DNA of 64,000 nt. It comes from Streptomyces sp. S.PNR 29. Lineage in GTDB: Bacteria; Actinomycetota; Actinomycetes; Streptomycetales; Streptomycetaceae. The stretch covers positions 124,001 through 188,000 of the forward strand of contig NZ_JANUQM010000014.1 of NCBI RefSeq assembly GCF_030386795.1, written 5' to 3'. Below, piece after piece: positions 15,228 through 23,552 of the stretch. The notes under the pieces are model-generated. The model had not been told where the DNA came from. It made no database searches and worked only from the letters and a program-made list of their open reading frames with translations. Positions within the stretch are counted from its first letter, which is position 1. Every line of letters starts with the position of its first letter. Made by a program: the position numbers and the translations under genes.

Positions 15228-18200
15228 CTAACGCTCCTGCTGGTGAGTGGGCCGCGAGAAGCTGCCGGTCTGACCGGAGCCTGCCTGACGACCTTGTGCG
15301 ATACCCCGACGAAGATTGGTCAGTCGGCCGCGCACGTCGTCGGGCGCGCGCGAGACCTGCGGACCGCTCTGGTGGGTTTGCTGCTGAGCCGTGCCCGGGA
15401 CGAGGTTCGCCCGGGGCACCCGGCGCGGCAGGCCGGAGGTGGTGACACCGCCCGCGGCCGGCTGCCGGACGCGCTCGGCCTGCCGGACGAGGTCGTCGTT
15501 CGGCGAGCTGCGCCAAGCGGCGGAGGCGGGACGCTGAGGGCCCGAGGAGGCCTGCGGCTGCTGCGGGGCCGGAGCCGAGCTGTTGCTCTGCTGCTCCTGG
15601 TCCTCACCACGGCCGCCACGGAACCAGTTGGTCTCCAGCGTGTCGTACAGCGGCGTACGCCCGTCACCGGGACCGGACGCCGGAGGCAGGGCCTCGGGCT
15701 CCTGGCGGACCGGACGCTGCTGCGGAACCGGAGGCCGCGGCGCCCCGAAGTCGGCGGCCCCGCCACGCGTGCCGTTGACCTGCGGGCGCTCGAACTGGCC
15801 GGTCTGCGCCGGGTCCAGCCGGTCCGGCAGGGCGTGCCGGCCCGTGGAGGCGTTGTCGTAGTCCTGCGGGGTCGCGTACCGGCCCGTCGTGGACGGCGCC
15901 GCCGGGCCACCCGGTCCGTTCGGCGCGCCGAAGACGTCCGGGCGGACGAACTGACCGTTGTTCTGCTGGGTGTTCTCGTCCTGGCCGAACGGGTCCGCGG
16001 GCTGCCGGCCGTTCACCCCGGGCTGGGCGAACCGGCCCGTGCTCTGCGGGCTGCCGGCGTCGAAGTCCGGGCGGGCGAACTCGGAGGTGGAGCCCGGACC
16101 CTGCCGGTCGTCGAACCGCGGGATCTCGGAGGTGGAGCCCGGACCCTGCCGGTCGTCGAACCGCGGCATCCGGGAGGTCTGTGCCGGGTCCTGCTCGTCG
16201 TGGCCGCGCGGGGTGTCCAGCGAGGCGCGCGGCACCGGCGGCTGCGCGTTCTCGTCACTCCAGTTCGGCGTGCGCGGCTGCGGGTTGCCGCCGGGCAGCT
16301 CGGCCCGCGGGCCACCCTGCGGCGGCAGCTGCGGACGACGGCCGCCCTGCTCGGCGTCGCCGCCGGAGCGCTGCGGCGGGCGAGCCTGATCCAGGCCGGG
16401 AGCCCGGCCGCCCCCGAAGGGATCCTGGTCCTGCGGCGCGCTCGTGCCCGCGGCCTGCAGGCCCTGCGGGGCACCCGGCGCCTGACCGAAACCGGCGCCC
16501 GCGGGGGACGGCCGGCCCTGCTGGGGTGCCGCGGGAGACTGCGGTCCGCGCGCTCCGTCCGGCGCACCGGGACGGCCGCCCGCGTCGCGCCCGGGCAGCG
16601 CGGCCCGCGGGCCCTGACCGGCGCCGAGCCGGCCACCGCCGGCCGGAGCGCCGGCACCGAGGGAACCGCCGTTCTGGCCGGCGCCGGCGGCACGCCGGGC
16701 CGCGGCCGCACCGGCGGCGGCCTGCGCGGCGGCCGGACCGCCGGACCCACCGCCCTGACCGGGCTTCGGCTGCGGCTTCTTGCCGCCCTGGGCGACATCG
16801 ACGGGCAGCATGACCAGCGCGGTAGTGCCACCGGAGTCGGACGGGCGCAGCTGGATCCGGATGCCGTGGCGCTGCGACAGACGGCCGACCACGAACAGAC
16901 CCATGCGGCGGGAGACCGACACGTCCACGGTGGGCGGCGAGGCGAGCCGCTCGTTGATCGCGGCCAGGTCCTCCGGCGACAGACCGATTCCGGTGTCGTG
17001 GATCTCGATCAGCACCCGGCCGTCGGGCAGCGCGTGACCGGTGACCCTGACCTTGGTCTGCGGCGAGGAGAACGAGGTCGCGTTCTCCAACAGCTCGGCG
17101 AGCAGGTGCACGAGGTCGTTGACGACCCGGCCGGCCACTTCGGTGGTCGGCACGGCGGCCAGCTCGATGCGCTCGTACTGCTCCACCTCGGAGGCGGCGG
17201 CGCGGAGCACGTCGACCAGCGGCACCGGACGGGTCCACCGGCGGCCGGGCTCCTCACCCGCGAGGACGAGGAGGTTCTCACCGTTACGGCGCATACGGGT
17301 CGCGAGGTGGTCCAGCTTGAACAGCGAGGACAGCTGGTCCGGGTCGGCCTCGCGGGACTCCAGCTCGGAGATCAGCGACAGCTGGCGCTGGATCAGACCC
17401 TGGGAGCGACGCGAGAGGTTGGTGAACATCGCGTTGACGTTGCCCCGCAGCAGGGCCTGCTCGGCGGCGAGGCGGACCGCCTCGCGGTGCACGTCGTCGA
17501 AGGCCGCGGCCACCCGGCCGATCTCGTCCTTGGAGTGGACGCCGACCGACTCCACGGAGGTGTCGACGTCCTGCGGGTCGGACTCCGAGAGCTGCTTGAC
17601 CAGCTCGGGCAGGCGGTCCTGGGCGACCCTGGTGGCGGTCTCCTCCAGGCGGCGCAGCGAGCGGATCATGCCTCGGGCCACGACGAAGGCGCCGACCAGC
17701 GACACACCGAGCACGAGCAGGATCAGGGCACCGGAGATGATCGCGTCACGCTCGGTGGCGCTGCGCAGCTCACGGGCCTTCTGCTCCATGTCCTCCAGCA
17801 GCGTGTGCTCGATGTTCTTCATCTGCTGGATCTTGGTGGAGCTGTCGTCCAGCCAGTCCTGGTACGAGCGCTTGTCCAGACCGGCGAGGCCGTCCTTGCT
17901 GGCGAGGGCGCGGCTGGCGTAGGTGTCGGTCGCCTCGATCGTCGGGTTGTTCTCCTCGATGGGCTGGAGGAGTTCCTCGGCACCGTCGCCGTAGATGCTG
18001 GTGAAGGCGCGGATATCGGACTTCTGGCTCTGCAGCGCCGACTGGGCGTAGAGGCGGTCGTTCTCGGAGAGGTCGCCGGCCGTGCGGTTGGTCGGGGGCA
18101 GCGCCGCGGCGAGGACGGCGCGCTGGACGGAGGCGTACTCCTTGGCCGACGAGAAGGCCGACAGGGCGCGCGTCCGCTGGATCATCTCGGGGTTGCTGGT

Positions 18201-18938
18201 CGCCTCCGCCATGTCCTGCGAGAGGTCGAGCAGACCGGTGATCAGGCGGTGGTAGGCCTCGACCGTCTGCGTCGAGTTGCCTTCCTGCTGGTAGGCGGTG
18301 CTGCGGATCTTGTTGAGGTCGATCAGGTCCCGCGCGATGCCGACCACGCTGTCCCGGACGCCCTGGAGGTTGCCGTCCTTGCTGGCGGCGTCGATCTCCT
18401 CCGACTGGTCCAGGAAGTTCTTCATGGCCCGGTCGGTCTTCTCACGGTCGCCCTTCACCGTGAGGTTGCTGGCCTTCGAGCCGTGCGCCAGCGGACCGGC
18501 GGACTGGTCGCGCTCCTCCTGGAGCGCGGCGGCCAGCTCGGTGGCCTGCTTGGTCATGTCCGTCAGCAGCTTCATGTTGTCGAGCTGCTGGATGTCGTCC
18601 ATGGACTGGTTGATACGCAGCGCGCCCAGCGAGGTGGCCGCGACCACGGGCAGCGCGAGCAGCGACACCAGACGGGTGGAGATACGCCAGTTGCGCAGAG
18701 CTATTCGCGAGCCGGGGCCGCTCGGGCCCTTCGGCGGCTTCATCGCCGGCGCCGGGCCGGCACCCCCCGAAGGTGCCGACGCGCCGGGGCGCCCGGGGCG
18801 CTCGCCGCCGTCGCCGGACGGGGCCGGGCCCGGGTTCTGGGCGTGCTGGGGGGAGGGGCTGCCCTTTATGGGGCCAGTCCCGCCGTGCGGCTCCGGCTCC
18901 GCCGAAGCGCTGCCATCCCTCTTGAAACGTCCCTGCAC
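15228..18938 (-). CDS. cvnA1: Conservon protein CvnA: sensor histidine kinase-like membrane protein
   Basis: A 1236-residue protein from GTG 18938 (QGRFKRDGSASAEP follows). The N-terminal ~80 residues are cytoplasmic, Gly/Pro-rich. TM1 is at ~90-107, an extracytoplasmic nitrate-sensor-like helical domain follows, and TM2 is at ~400-421, then HAMP. The helix FKLDHLATRMRRNGENLLVL precedes the ATPase domain with LLAELLENATSF, EIHDTGIGL and MGLFVVGRLSQRHG. From ~713 a 520-residue disordered tail rich in Gly, Pro, Gln and Arg follows, with RFDDRQGPGSTSE and GRxA/FxRPxV-type repeats. It is the first gene of the cvn1 operon. Both cvnA genes share an AGAGGTTG sequence 11-13 bases before the start. 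Confidence 0.9.
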   Translation of the reverse strand: MQGRFKRDGSASAEPEPHGGTGPIKGSPSPQHAQNPGPAPSGDGGERPGRPGASAPSGGAGPAPAMKPPKGPSGPGSRIALRNWRISTRLVSLLALPVVAATSLGALRINQSMDDIQQLDNMKLLTDMTKQATELAAALQEERDQSAGPLAHGSKASNLTVKGDREKTDRAMKNFLDQSEEIDAASKDGNLQGVRDSVVGIARDLIDLNKIRSTAYQQEGNSTQTVEAYHRLITGLLDLSQDMAEATSNPEMIQRTRALSAFSSAKEYASVQRAVLAAALPPTNRTAGDLSENDRLYAQSALQSQKSDIRAFTSIYGDGAEELLQPIEENNPTIEATDTYASRALASKDGLAGLDKRSYQDWLDDSSTKIQQMKNIEHTLLEDMEQKARELRSATERDAIISGALILLVLGVSLVGAFVVARGMIRSLRRLEETATRVAQDRLPELVKQLSESDPQDVDTSVESVGVHSKDEIGRVAAAFDDVHREAVRLAAEQALLRGNVNAMFTNLSRRSQGLIQRQLSLISELESREADPDQLSSLFKLDHLATRMRRNGENLLVLAGEEPGRRWTRPVPLVDVLRAAASEVEQYERIELAAVPTTEVAGRVVNDLVHLLAELLENATSFSSPQTKVRVTGHALPDGRVLIEIHDTGIGLSPEDLAAINERLASPPTVDVSVSRRMGLFVVGRLSQRHGIRIQLRPSDSGGTTALVMLPVDVAQGGKKPQPKPGQGGGSGGPAAAQAAAGAAAARRAAGAGQNGGSLGAGAPAGGGRLGAGQGPRAALPGRDAGGRPGAPDGARGPQSPAAPQQGRPSPAGAGFGQAPGAPQGLQAAGTSAPQDQDPFGGGRAPGLDQARPPQRSGGDAEQGGRRPQLPPQGGPRAELPGGNPQPRTPNWSDENAQPPVPRASLDTPRGHDEQDPAQTSRMPRFDDRQGPGSTSEIPRFDDRQGPGSTSEFARPDFDAGSPQSTGRFAQPGVNGRQPADPFGQDENTQQNNGQFVRPDVFGAPNGPGGPAAPSTTGRYATPQDYDNASTGRHALPDRLDPAQTGQFERPQVNGTRGGAADFGAPRPPVPQQRPVRQEPEALPPASGPGDGRTPLYDTLETNWFRGGRGEDQEQQSNSSAPAPQQPQASSGPQRPASAAWRSSPNDDLVRQAERVRQPAAGGVTTSGLPRRVPRANLVPGTAQQQTHQSGPQVSRAPDDVRGRLTNLRRGIAQGRQAGSGQTGSFSRPTHQQER
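16081..16170 (-). repeat. 45-bp in-frame tandem duplication in the cvnA1 tail
   Basis: Two adjacent 45-base units (16081-16125 and 16126-16170) differ at one base. They encode two copies of a 15-residue unit containing RFDDRQGPGSTSE in the disordered C-terminal tail. This is likely a recent slippage or unequal-crossover event that keeps the frame. Confidence 0.9.
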
Positions 18939-19533
18939 TAGCGTCGCAACCTCTGGACCAGGCGTCCCTCCGGGTGAAGGGAAGGACGGTGTCGGCGTGG
19001 TGGGAACGCCCTGAACGCGCTCCCTGGTGGTCGATGGGTGACCGGCGCTGGCTCCCCCTTCTCGCCGCCACTCGGCGCTCTGTGCGCCCCCTGTGCGCCG
19101 GCTCGATCCTGCGGCGGTCCGTGGAATTCCAGCACAGTGCCGGATCTCCAACAAGGCCCGTAGGCCATGCCGTGACCTACGTGACACGACGTGAGGGGTG
19201 AGTCACCGGCGGTAGAAAGAGCACTCACGCAAAACGGACATGTACCCGCGAGTTGCGAGGGTGCGAGAGGTGTCCCAGTCGCCATGATCAGGAGCGGAAT
19301 GATGGCTTCAGGGGGGCAATGTCCGTTTAGGGGTGGTGAGCCGCAGGTCCGAATTGACCGGTTTACCCATGGTTAAGTGAGCAAACTCACATGCGGATGG
19401 GGAGCCCTCCGTGCCTTCCGCGGGGAATCGCATGTTTAGCCTGACGCTTTACAGAGATGGCAAAACCGACAACCCGCGCCTTGTGGGAGGCCTGGCCTCC
19501 CGGCGCCCGTACAGGACAGGGTCTCGTACAACC
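18939..19533. other. Long intergenic region upstream of cvnA1
   Basis: About 595 bases between divergent cvnA1 and the small gene at 19534. The region near 19200-19450 is AT-richer than coding DNA and probably holds both promoters. Visible elements are a TTGACC at 19354-19359 reading rightward and an inverted repeat GTGAG (19377-19381) / CTCAC (19386-19390) with loop CAAA. No gene could be supported here; open frames in it have non-coding codon usage. Confidence 0.5.
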
Positions 19534-19722
19534 GTGAAGACGACGATGATGTTCCGCCAGATCGCCAACCCGCGACGCACGACGCTGGCGCACCTGAAGG
19601 ACGCCGACGAACTGCAGACGCCGGAGCAGCCGGAGCACCCCGTCGAGCTCCCCACCCAGACCGCGAACCCCAAGCGCACCGTCCTCATGGAGGTCCCCGT
19701 CCAGACCTCCGCCTCAGCGTAG
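19534..19722 (+). CDS. Small hypothetical protein with duplicated QxANPxRT motif
   Basis: A 62-residue protein if started at GTG 19534 (KTTMMFRQIANPRRTTLAHL after the start); ATG 19546 or an upstream ATG at 19432 are alternatives, and no start has a good ribosome binding site. Two copies of a short motif, QIANPRRT and QTANPKRT, flank an acidic/proline stretch (DELQTPEQPEHPVELP). No cysteine, membrane helix or known domain is seen. From memory a similar small gene sits at this place in other Streptomyces. It is followed by a terminator, so it is transcribed alone. Function unknown. Confidence 0.6.
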   Translation: MKTTMMFRQIANPRRTTLAHLKDADELQTPEQPEHPVELPTQTANPKRTVLMEVPVQTSASA

Positions 19723-19742
19723 TAGTACGCCGTAGTACGCAC

Positions 19743-19772
19743 GCGGGCCGCCTCCTGCTCAAGGCGGCCCGC
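19743..19772 (+). terminator. Terminator after the small hypothetical gene
   Basis: The arms GCGGGCCGCC (19743-19752) and GGCGGCCCGC (19763-19772) form a perfect 10-bp stem around a 10-base loop, 20 bases past the stop. Confidence 0.75.
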
Positions 19773-19865
19773 CCCTGTGCGCCGTAATGCGCGAGGCCCG
19801 GCCCCCCTGCCGCGTTAGCCTGGAGCGTCAGACTCCAGCCAGCTCAGTCAAGGGGCCAAGCACCC

Positions 19866-20642
19866 GTGCGCATCGCCAGGTTCTCCATCGACGGGAACGT
19901 CGCCTTCGGCGCGGTCGAGGGCGACAAGCCGGACGAGCTCGTCCTCGACATCATCAAGGGCATCCCGTTCGCGGACTTCGAGCTCTCCGGCACGAAGGTC
20001 CCGCTGAGCAAGGTCCGGCTGCTGCCGCCCGTGCTCCCCAACAAGGTCGTGGCCTTCGGCCGCAACTACGCCGAGCACGCGAAGGAGCTGGGCAACGAGG
20101 TGCCCGACGCCCCGTTCGCCTTCTTCAAGCCCTCCACCTCGGTGATCGGCCCCGGCGACGAGATCCAGTACCCCTCCTTCTCCGAGGAGCTCCACCACGA
20201 GGCCGAGCTGGCCGTGGTGATCGGCCGCATGTGCCGTGAGGTCCCGCGCGAGCGCGTCAGGGACGTGATCCTCGGCTACACCTGCGCGAACGACATCACC
20301 GCCCGCGACGTCCAGCGGCGCGAGAAGCAGTGGGCCAGGGCCAAGGGCTTCGACAGCTCCTGCCCGCTCGGCCCCTGGGTGGAGACGGACCTGGAACCGT
20401 CCGACCTCACCATCCAGCTCACCGTCAACGGGCAGCAGCGCCAGCTCGGCCGGACCAGCGAGATGATCCACCCCATCGAGGATCTGATCGTCAACATCTC
20501 CGAGGCCATGACGCTGCTCCCCGGCGACGTGATCCTCACGGGCACCCCCGCGGGGGTCGGCCCCCTCAACGTCGGCGACGAGGTCGCCGTCACCATCGAA
20601 GGCATCGGCACTCTCACCAACAAGGTTGTCAAGCGTGGCTAG
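19866..20642 (+). CDS. Fumarylacetoacetate hydrolase (FAH) family protein
   Basis: A 258-residue FAH-domain enzyme (GTG start). Metal-binding residues are E112 and E114 in HHEAELAVVIG and D143 in YTCANDITARD. Substrate-loop signatures are FGRNYAEH and KPSTSVIGPG, and the C-terminal signature is GDVILTGTPAGVGPL. The family includes 2-hydroxyhepta-2,4-diene-1,7-dioate isomerases, acylpyruvases and oxaloacetate decarboxylases. The length and lack of an N-terminal SH3-like domain fit the acylpyruvase-like group, but the substrate is not determined. Its stop codon overlaps the gltX start, so the two genes are probably translated together. Confidence 0.88.
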   Translation: MRIARFSIDGNVAFGAVEGDKPDELVLDIIKGIPFADFELSGTKVPLSKVRLLPPVLPNKVVAFGRNYAEHAKELGNEVPDAPFAFFKPSTSVIGPGDEIQYPSFSEELHHEAELAVVIGRMCREVPRERVRDVILGYTCANDITARDVQRREKQWARAKGFDSSCPLGPWVETDLEPSDLTIQLTVNGQQRQLGRTSEMIHPIEDLIVNISEAMTLLPGDVILTGTPAGVGPLNVGDEVAVTIEGIGTLTNKVVKRG

Positions 20643-22110
20643 CGCACCCGTCCGCGTACGTTTCTGTCCGTCGCCCACCGGTAACCCCCATGTGGGCCTG
20701 GTCCGCACCGCCCTGTTCAACTGGGCGTTCGCCCGGCACCACGGCGGCACCCTGGTCTTCCGCATCGAGGACACCGACGCGGCCCGCGACTCGGAGGAGT
20801 CGTACGACCAGCTGCTCGACTCGATGCGCTGGCTGGGCTTCGACTGGGACGAGGGCCCCGAGGTCGGCGGCCCGCACGCGCCGTACCGCCAGTCGCAGCG
20901 CATGGACCTCTACCGGGACGTGGCGCAGAAGCTGCTGGACGGCGGTCACGCCTACCGCTGCTACTGCTCCCAGGAGGAGCTGGACACCCGCCGCGAGGCC
21001 GCCCGCGCCGCCGGCAAGCCGTCCGGCTACGACGGCCACTGCCGGGACCTGAGCCCCGAGCAGGTCGAGGAGTACCAGGCCCAGGGCCGCACCCCGATCG
21101 TCCGCTTCCGCATGCCCGACGAGACAATCACCTTCACGGACCTGGTCCGCGGCGAGCTGACGTTCACACCGGAGAACGTGCCGGACTACGGCATCGTGCG
21201 CGCCAACGGCGCCCCGCTCTACACGCTCGTGAACCCGGTCGACGACGCCCTGATGGAGATCACCCACGTGCTGCGCGGCGAGGACCTGCTCTCCTCGACC
21301 CCGCGCCAGATCGCCCTCTACAAGGCGCTGATCGAGCTCGGCATCGCGAAGCGGATCCCGGAGTTCGGTCATCTGCCGTACGTGATGGGCGAGGGCAACA
21401 AGAAGCTCTCGAAGCGGGACCCGCAGTCGTCGCTGAACCTCTACCGCGAGCGCGGCTTCCTCCCCGAGGGCCTGCTCAACTACCTGTCGCTGCTGGGCTG
21501 GTCCCTCTCGGCCGACCAGGACATCTTCACCACGGACCAGATGGTCGCGGCCTTCGACATCAAGGACGTGAACCCCAACCCGGCCCGCTTCGACCTGAAG
21601 AAGTGCGAGGCGATCAACGGCGACCACATCCGCATGCTGGATGTGAAGGAGTTCACCGAGCGCTGCCGCCCGTGGCTGCAGGCCCCGTTCGCCCCCTGGG
21701 CCCCGGAGGCCTTCGACGAGGCCAAGTGGCAGGCCATCGCCCCGCACGCACAGACCCGCCTGAAGGTCCTCTCGGAGATCACGGACAACGTCGACTTCCT
21801 GTTCCTCCCCGAGCCGGTCGAGGACGAGGCGAGCTGGGCCAAGGCCATGAAGGAGGGCAGCGACGCGCTGCTGAGCACGGCCCGCGAGAAGCTCTCCGCG
21901 GCCGACTGGACCAGCGCCGAGTCGCTCAAGGAGGCCGTCCTGGCCGCCGGCGAGGTCCACGGCCTGAAGCTCGGCAAGGCCCAGGCCCCCGTCCGCGTCG
22001 CCGTCACCGGCCGCACGGTCGGTCTGCCGCTCTTCGAGTCCCTTGAGGTCCTGGGCAAGGAGAAGTCGCTGGCCCGCATCGACGCGGCGCTGGCCAAGCT
22101 GACGGCGTGA
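20635..22110 (+). CDS. gltX: Glutamyl-tRNA synthetase
   Basis: A 491-residue class I synthetase. The HIGH-equivalent motif is in FCPSPTGNPHVG (~residues 10-21) and the KMSKS-equivalent is KKLSKRD (~259-265). An anticodon-binding helical cage follows. GTG 20635 is chosen because it leaves the usual short N-terminus before VRVRFCPSPTG and overlaps the FAH stop by eight bases. Actinomycete GluRS enzymes are generally non-discriminating and also charge tRNA-Gln with glutamate, which GatCAB then amidates. The tRNA-Gln/tRNA-Glu cluster about 900 bases downstream fits this role. Confidence 0.95.
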   Translation: MASAPVRVRFCPSPTGNPHVGLVRTALFNWAFARHHGGTLVFRIEDTDAARDSEESYDQLLDSMRWLGFDWDEGPEVGGPHAPYRQSQRMDLYRDVAQKLLDGGHAYRCYCSQEELDTRREAARAAGKPSGYDGHCRDLSPEQVEEYQAQGRTPIVRFRMPDETITFTDLVRGELTFTPENVPDYGIVRANGAPLYTLVNPVDDALMEITHVLRGEDLLSSTPRQIALYKALIELGIAKRIPEFGHLPYVMGEGNKKLSKRDPQSSLNLYRERGFLPEGLLNYLSLLGWSLSADQDIFTTDQMVAAFDIKDVNPNPARFDLKKCEAINGDHIRMLDVKEFTERCRPWLQAPFAPWAPEAFDEAKWQAIAPHAQTRLKVLSEITDNVDFLFLPEPVEDEASWAKAMKEGSDALLSTAREKLSAADWTSAESLKEAVLAAGEVHGLKLGKAQAPVRVAVTGRTVGLPLFESLEVLGKEKSLARIDAALAKLTA

Positions 22111-22130
22111 TGTGACGCACGCGCGCGTGA

Positions 22131-22160
22131 GGGGCGGCACCCGGACCCGGGTGCCGCCCC
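22131..22160 (+). terminator. Terminator after gltX
   Basis: The arms GGGGCGGCACCCGG (22131-22144) and CCGGGTGCCGCCCC (22147-22160) are a perfect 14-base inverted repeat, followed by TTCG and located 20 bases after the stop. Confidence 0.8.
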
Positions 22161-22208
22161 TTCGCCGTTCCCCGGACGCGTCCGCCACCCACGCGTTACC
22201 GTCGGATC

Positions 22209-22940
22209 ATGAGCATCCGCGCCGTGGTCTGGGACATCGACGACACCCTTTTCGATTACACGACCGCGGACCGCCTGGGCATGCGCGACCATCTGACGGC
22301 CGAGGGCCTGCTCGACGAGTACGACAGCGTCGAGCAGGCCATCGCACAGTGGCGGGCGATCACCGACGAGCAGTGGGCCCGGTTCTCGGCCGGGGAGGTC
22401 TCCTTCCAGGACCAGCGGCGCGACCGCGTACGGGTGTTCCTGGGCGAGGAGCTGAGCGACGCCGAGGCCGACGCGTGGTTCGAGCGGTACATCGGGCACT
22501 ACGAGACGGCCTGGGCCCTCTTCCCGGACGTCCTGCCCGCCCTCGACGCCCTCGCCGCCAGCCACCGGCACGCGGTGCTGTCCAACTCCAGCATCCACGT
22601 CCAGGACCGCAAGCTGCGCGTCCTCGGTGTCCACGACCGCTTCGAGGCGATCCTGTGCGCCGCCGAACTCGGTGTCTCCAAGCCCGAGGCCCGGGCCTTC
22701 CTGGCGGCCTGCGAGGCCCTGGGCCTGCCCCCGCAGCAGGTGGCGTACGTCGGCGACCACCCGGAGATCGACGGCCGCGGCGCCGCCGACGCCGGGCTGC
22801 TGTCGGTGTGGATCGACCGAGGTGACGCGTACGCGGCCGTCGAGCCGCCCGTGGGGCCACGCCGTATCGCGTCCCTCGCCGAACTCCCCGCGATCCTCGG
22901 CGCCGATACTCGTTTTGGAGCCCCGTCCACCTTCGGGTAA
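22209..22940 (+). CDS. HAD-superfamily hydrolase
   Basis: A 243-residue phosphatase-like protein with all four HAD motifs: DIDDT (nucleophile D9 and acid D11), LSNSS (motif II), KPEARAF (motif III lysine) and VGDHPEIDGRGA (motif IV). The helical cap at ~20-100 gives a C1-type HAD fold. The substrate is unknown. It stands between gltX and the tRNA cluster and seems to have its own promoter. Confidence 0.85.
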   Translation: MSIRAVVWDIDDTLFDYTTADRLGMRDHLTAEGLLDEYDSVEQAIAQWRAITDEQWARFSAGEVSFQDQRRDRVRVFLGEELSDAEADAWFERYIGHYETAWALFPDVLPALDALAASHRHAVLSNSSIHVQDRKLRVLGVHDRFEAILCAAELGVSKPEARAFLAACEALGLPPQQVAYVGDHPEIDGRGAADAGLLSVWIDRGDAYAAVEPPVGPRRIASLAELPAILGADTRFGAPSTFG

Positions 22941-23031
22941 TGTTCTTCCTGCGCCGCCGGGGAGCGGGCCGGAAGGCCGGAACCCCAGGCGCAAAGCTAG
23001 AACAAGATCCCCTCTGGGGCTTGCGTTCCAG

Positions 23032-23103
23032 TGGCCTATGGTGTAATTGGCAGCACGACTGATTCTGGTTCAGTTAGTCTTGGTTCGAGTCCAGGTAGGC
23101 CAG
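23032..23103 (+). tRNA. tRNA-Gln (CUG)
   Basis: A 72-base cloverleaf. Acceptor TGGCCTA pairs with TAGGCCA, with discriminator G. The anticodon arm ACTGA/TCAGT encloses loop TTCTGGT with anticodon CTG. The T-arm contains GGTTCGAGTCC. No CCA is encoded. Confidence 0.95.
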
Positions 23104-23142
23104 CTCGCAGAGCTTATCTGCGCCCGCGGATATCATCCGCAA

Positions 23143-23215
23143 GCCCCCGTTGTGTAGCGGCCTAGCACGCTGCCCTCTCAAGGCAGTAGCGCCGGTTCGA
23201 ATCCGGTCGGGGGTA
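23143..23215 (+). tRNA. tRNA-Glu (CUC), copy 1
   Basis: A 73-base cloverleaf. Acceptor GCCCCCG pairs with CGGGGGT. The anticodon stem CTGCC/GGCAG encloses anticodon CTC. The T-arm is CCGGTTCGAATCCGG and the discriminator A. It differs from copies 2 and 3 only by a compensated pair in the anticodon stem (T-A here, C-G there). Confidence 0.95.
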
Positions 23216-23234
23216 CGGATCCTTCGGGATCAAG

Positions 23235-23307
23235 GCCCCCGTTGTGTAGCGGCCTAGCACGCCGCCCTCTCAAGGCGGTAGCGCCGGTTCGAATCCGGTC
23301 GGGGGTA
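23235..23307 (+). tRNA. tRNA-Glu (CUC), copy 2
   Basis: A 73-base cloverleaf with anticodon stem CCGCC/GGCGG, anticodon CTC, the same acceptor and T-arm as copy 1, and discriminator A. Confidence 0.95.
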
Positions 23308-23328
23308 CTGACTGGTCTAAACCATCAT

Positions 23329-23400
23329 TGGTCTATGGTGTAATTGGCAGCACGACTGATTCTGGTTCAGTTAGTCTTGGTTCGAGTCCAGGTAGACCAG
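23329..23400 (+). tRNA. tRNA-Gln (CUG), copy 2
   Basis: A 72-base cloverleaf identical to the first tRNA-Gln except for a compensated acceptor-stem change: TGGTCTA pairs with TAGACCA. Anticodon CTG, discriminator G. Confidence 0.95.
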
Positions 23401-23428
23401 CTCGGACCTGCGGAAACGCAGAGTCCAC

Positions 23429-23501
23429 GCCCCCGTTGTGTAGCGGCCTAGCACGCCGCCCTCTCAAGGCGGTAGCGCCGGTTCGAATCCGGTCGGGGGT
23501 A
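23429..23501 (+). tRNA. tRNA-Glu (CUC), copy 3
   Basis: A 73-base cloverleaf with the same sequence as copy 2 across the whole mature tRNA (acceptor GCCCCCG, anticodon CTC). It is the last of the five-tRNA cluster. Confidence 0.95.
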
Positions 23502-23509
23502 CGCACAGC

Positions 23510-23539
23510 GAAGGCCCTCCGCTTCGGCGGGGGGCCTTC
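23510..23539 (+). terminator. Terminator of the tRNA cluster
   Basis: The arms GAAGGCCCTCCGC (23510-23522) and GCGGGGGGCCTTC (23527-23539) pair around TTCG, with one G-T pair. It lies just after the last tRNA and ahead of the convergent MerR gene, so it could work in both directions. Confidence 0.85.
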
Positions 23540-23552
23540 CGCGTTCCCCGGG

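Noticed and set aside
18939..19187. Longer cvnA1 reading frame to 19187
   Set aside because: The added codons are not protein-like, and the conserved AGAGGTTG spacing before GTG 18938 matches that of cvnA2.
19411..19533. Upstream extension of the small hypothetical gene (starts at 19411 or 19432)
   Set aside because: The stretch is AT-rich with mixed codon use and overlaps the likely promoter; the coding-like bias begins near 19534.
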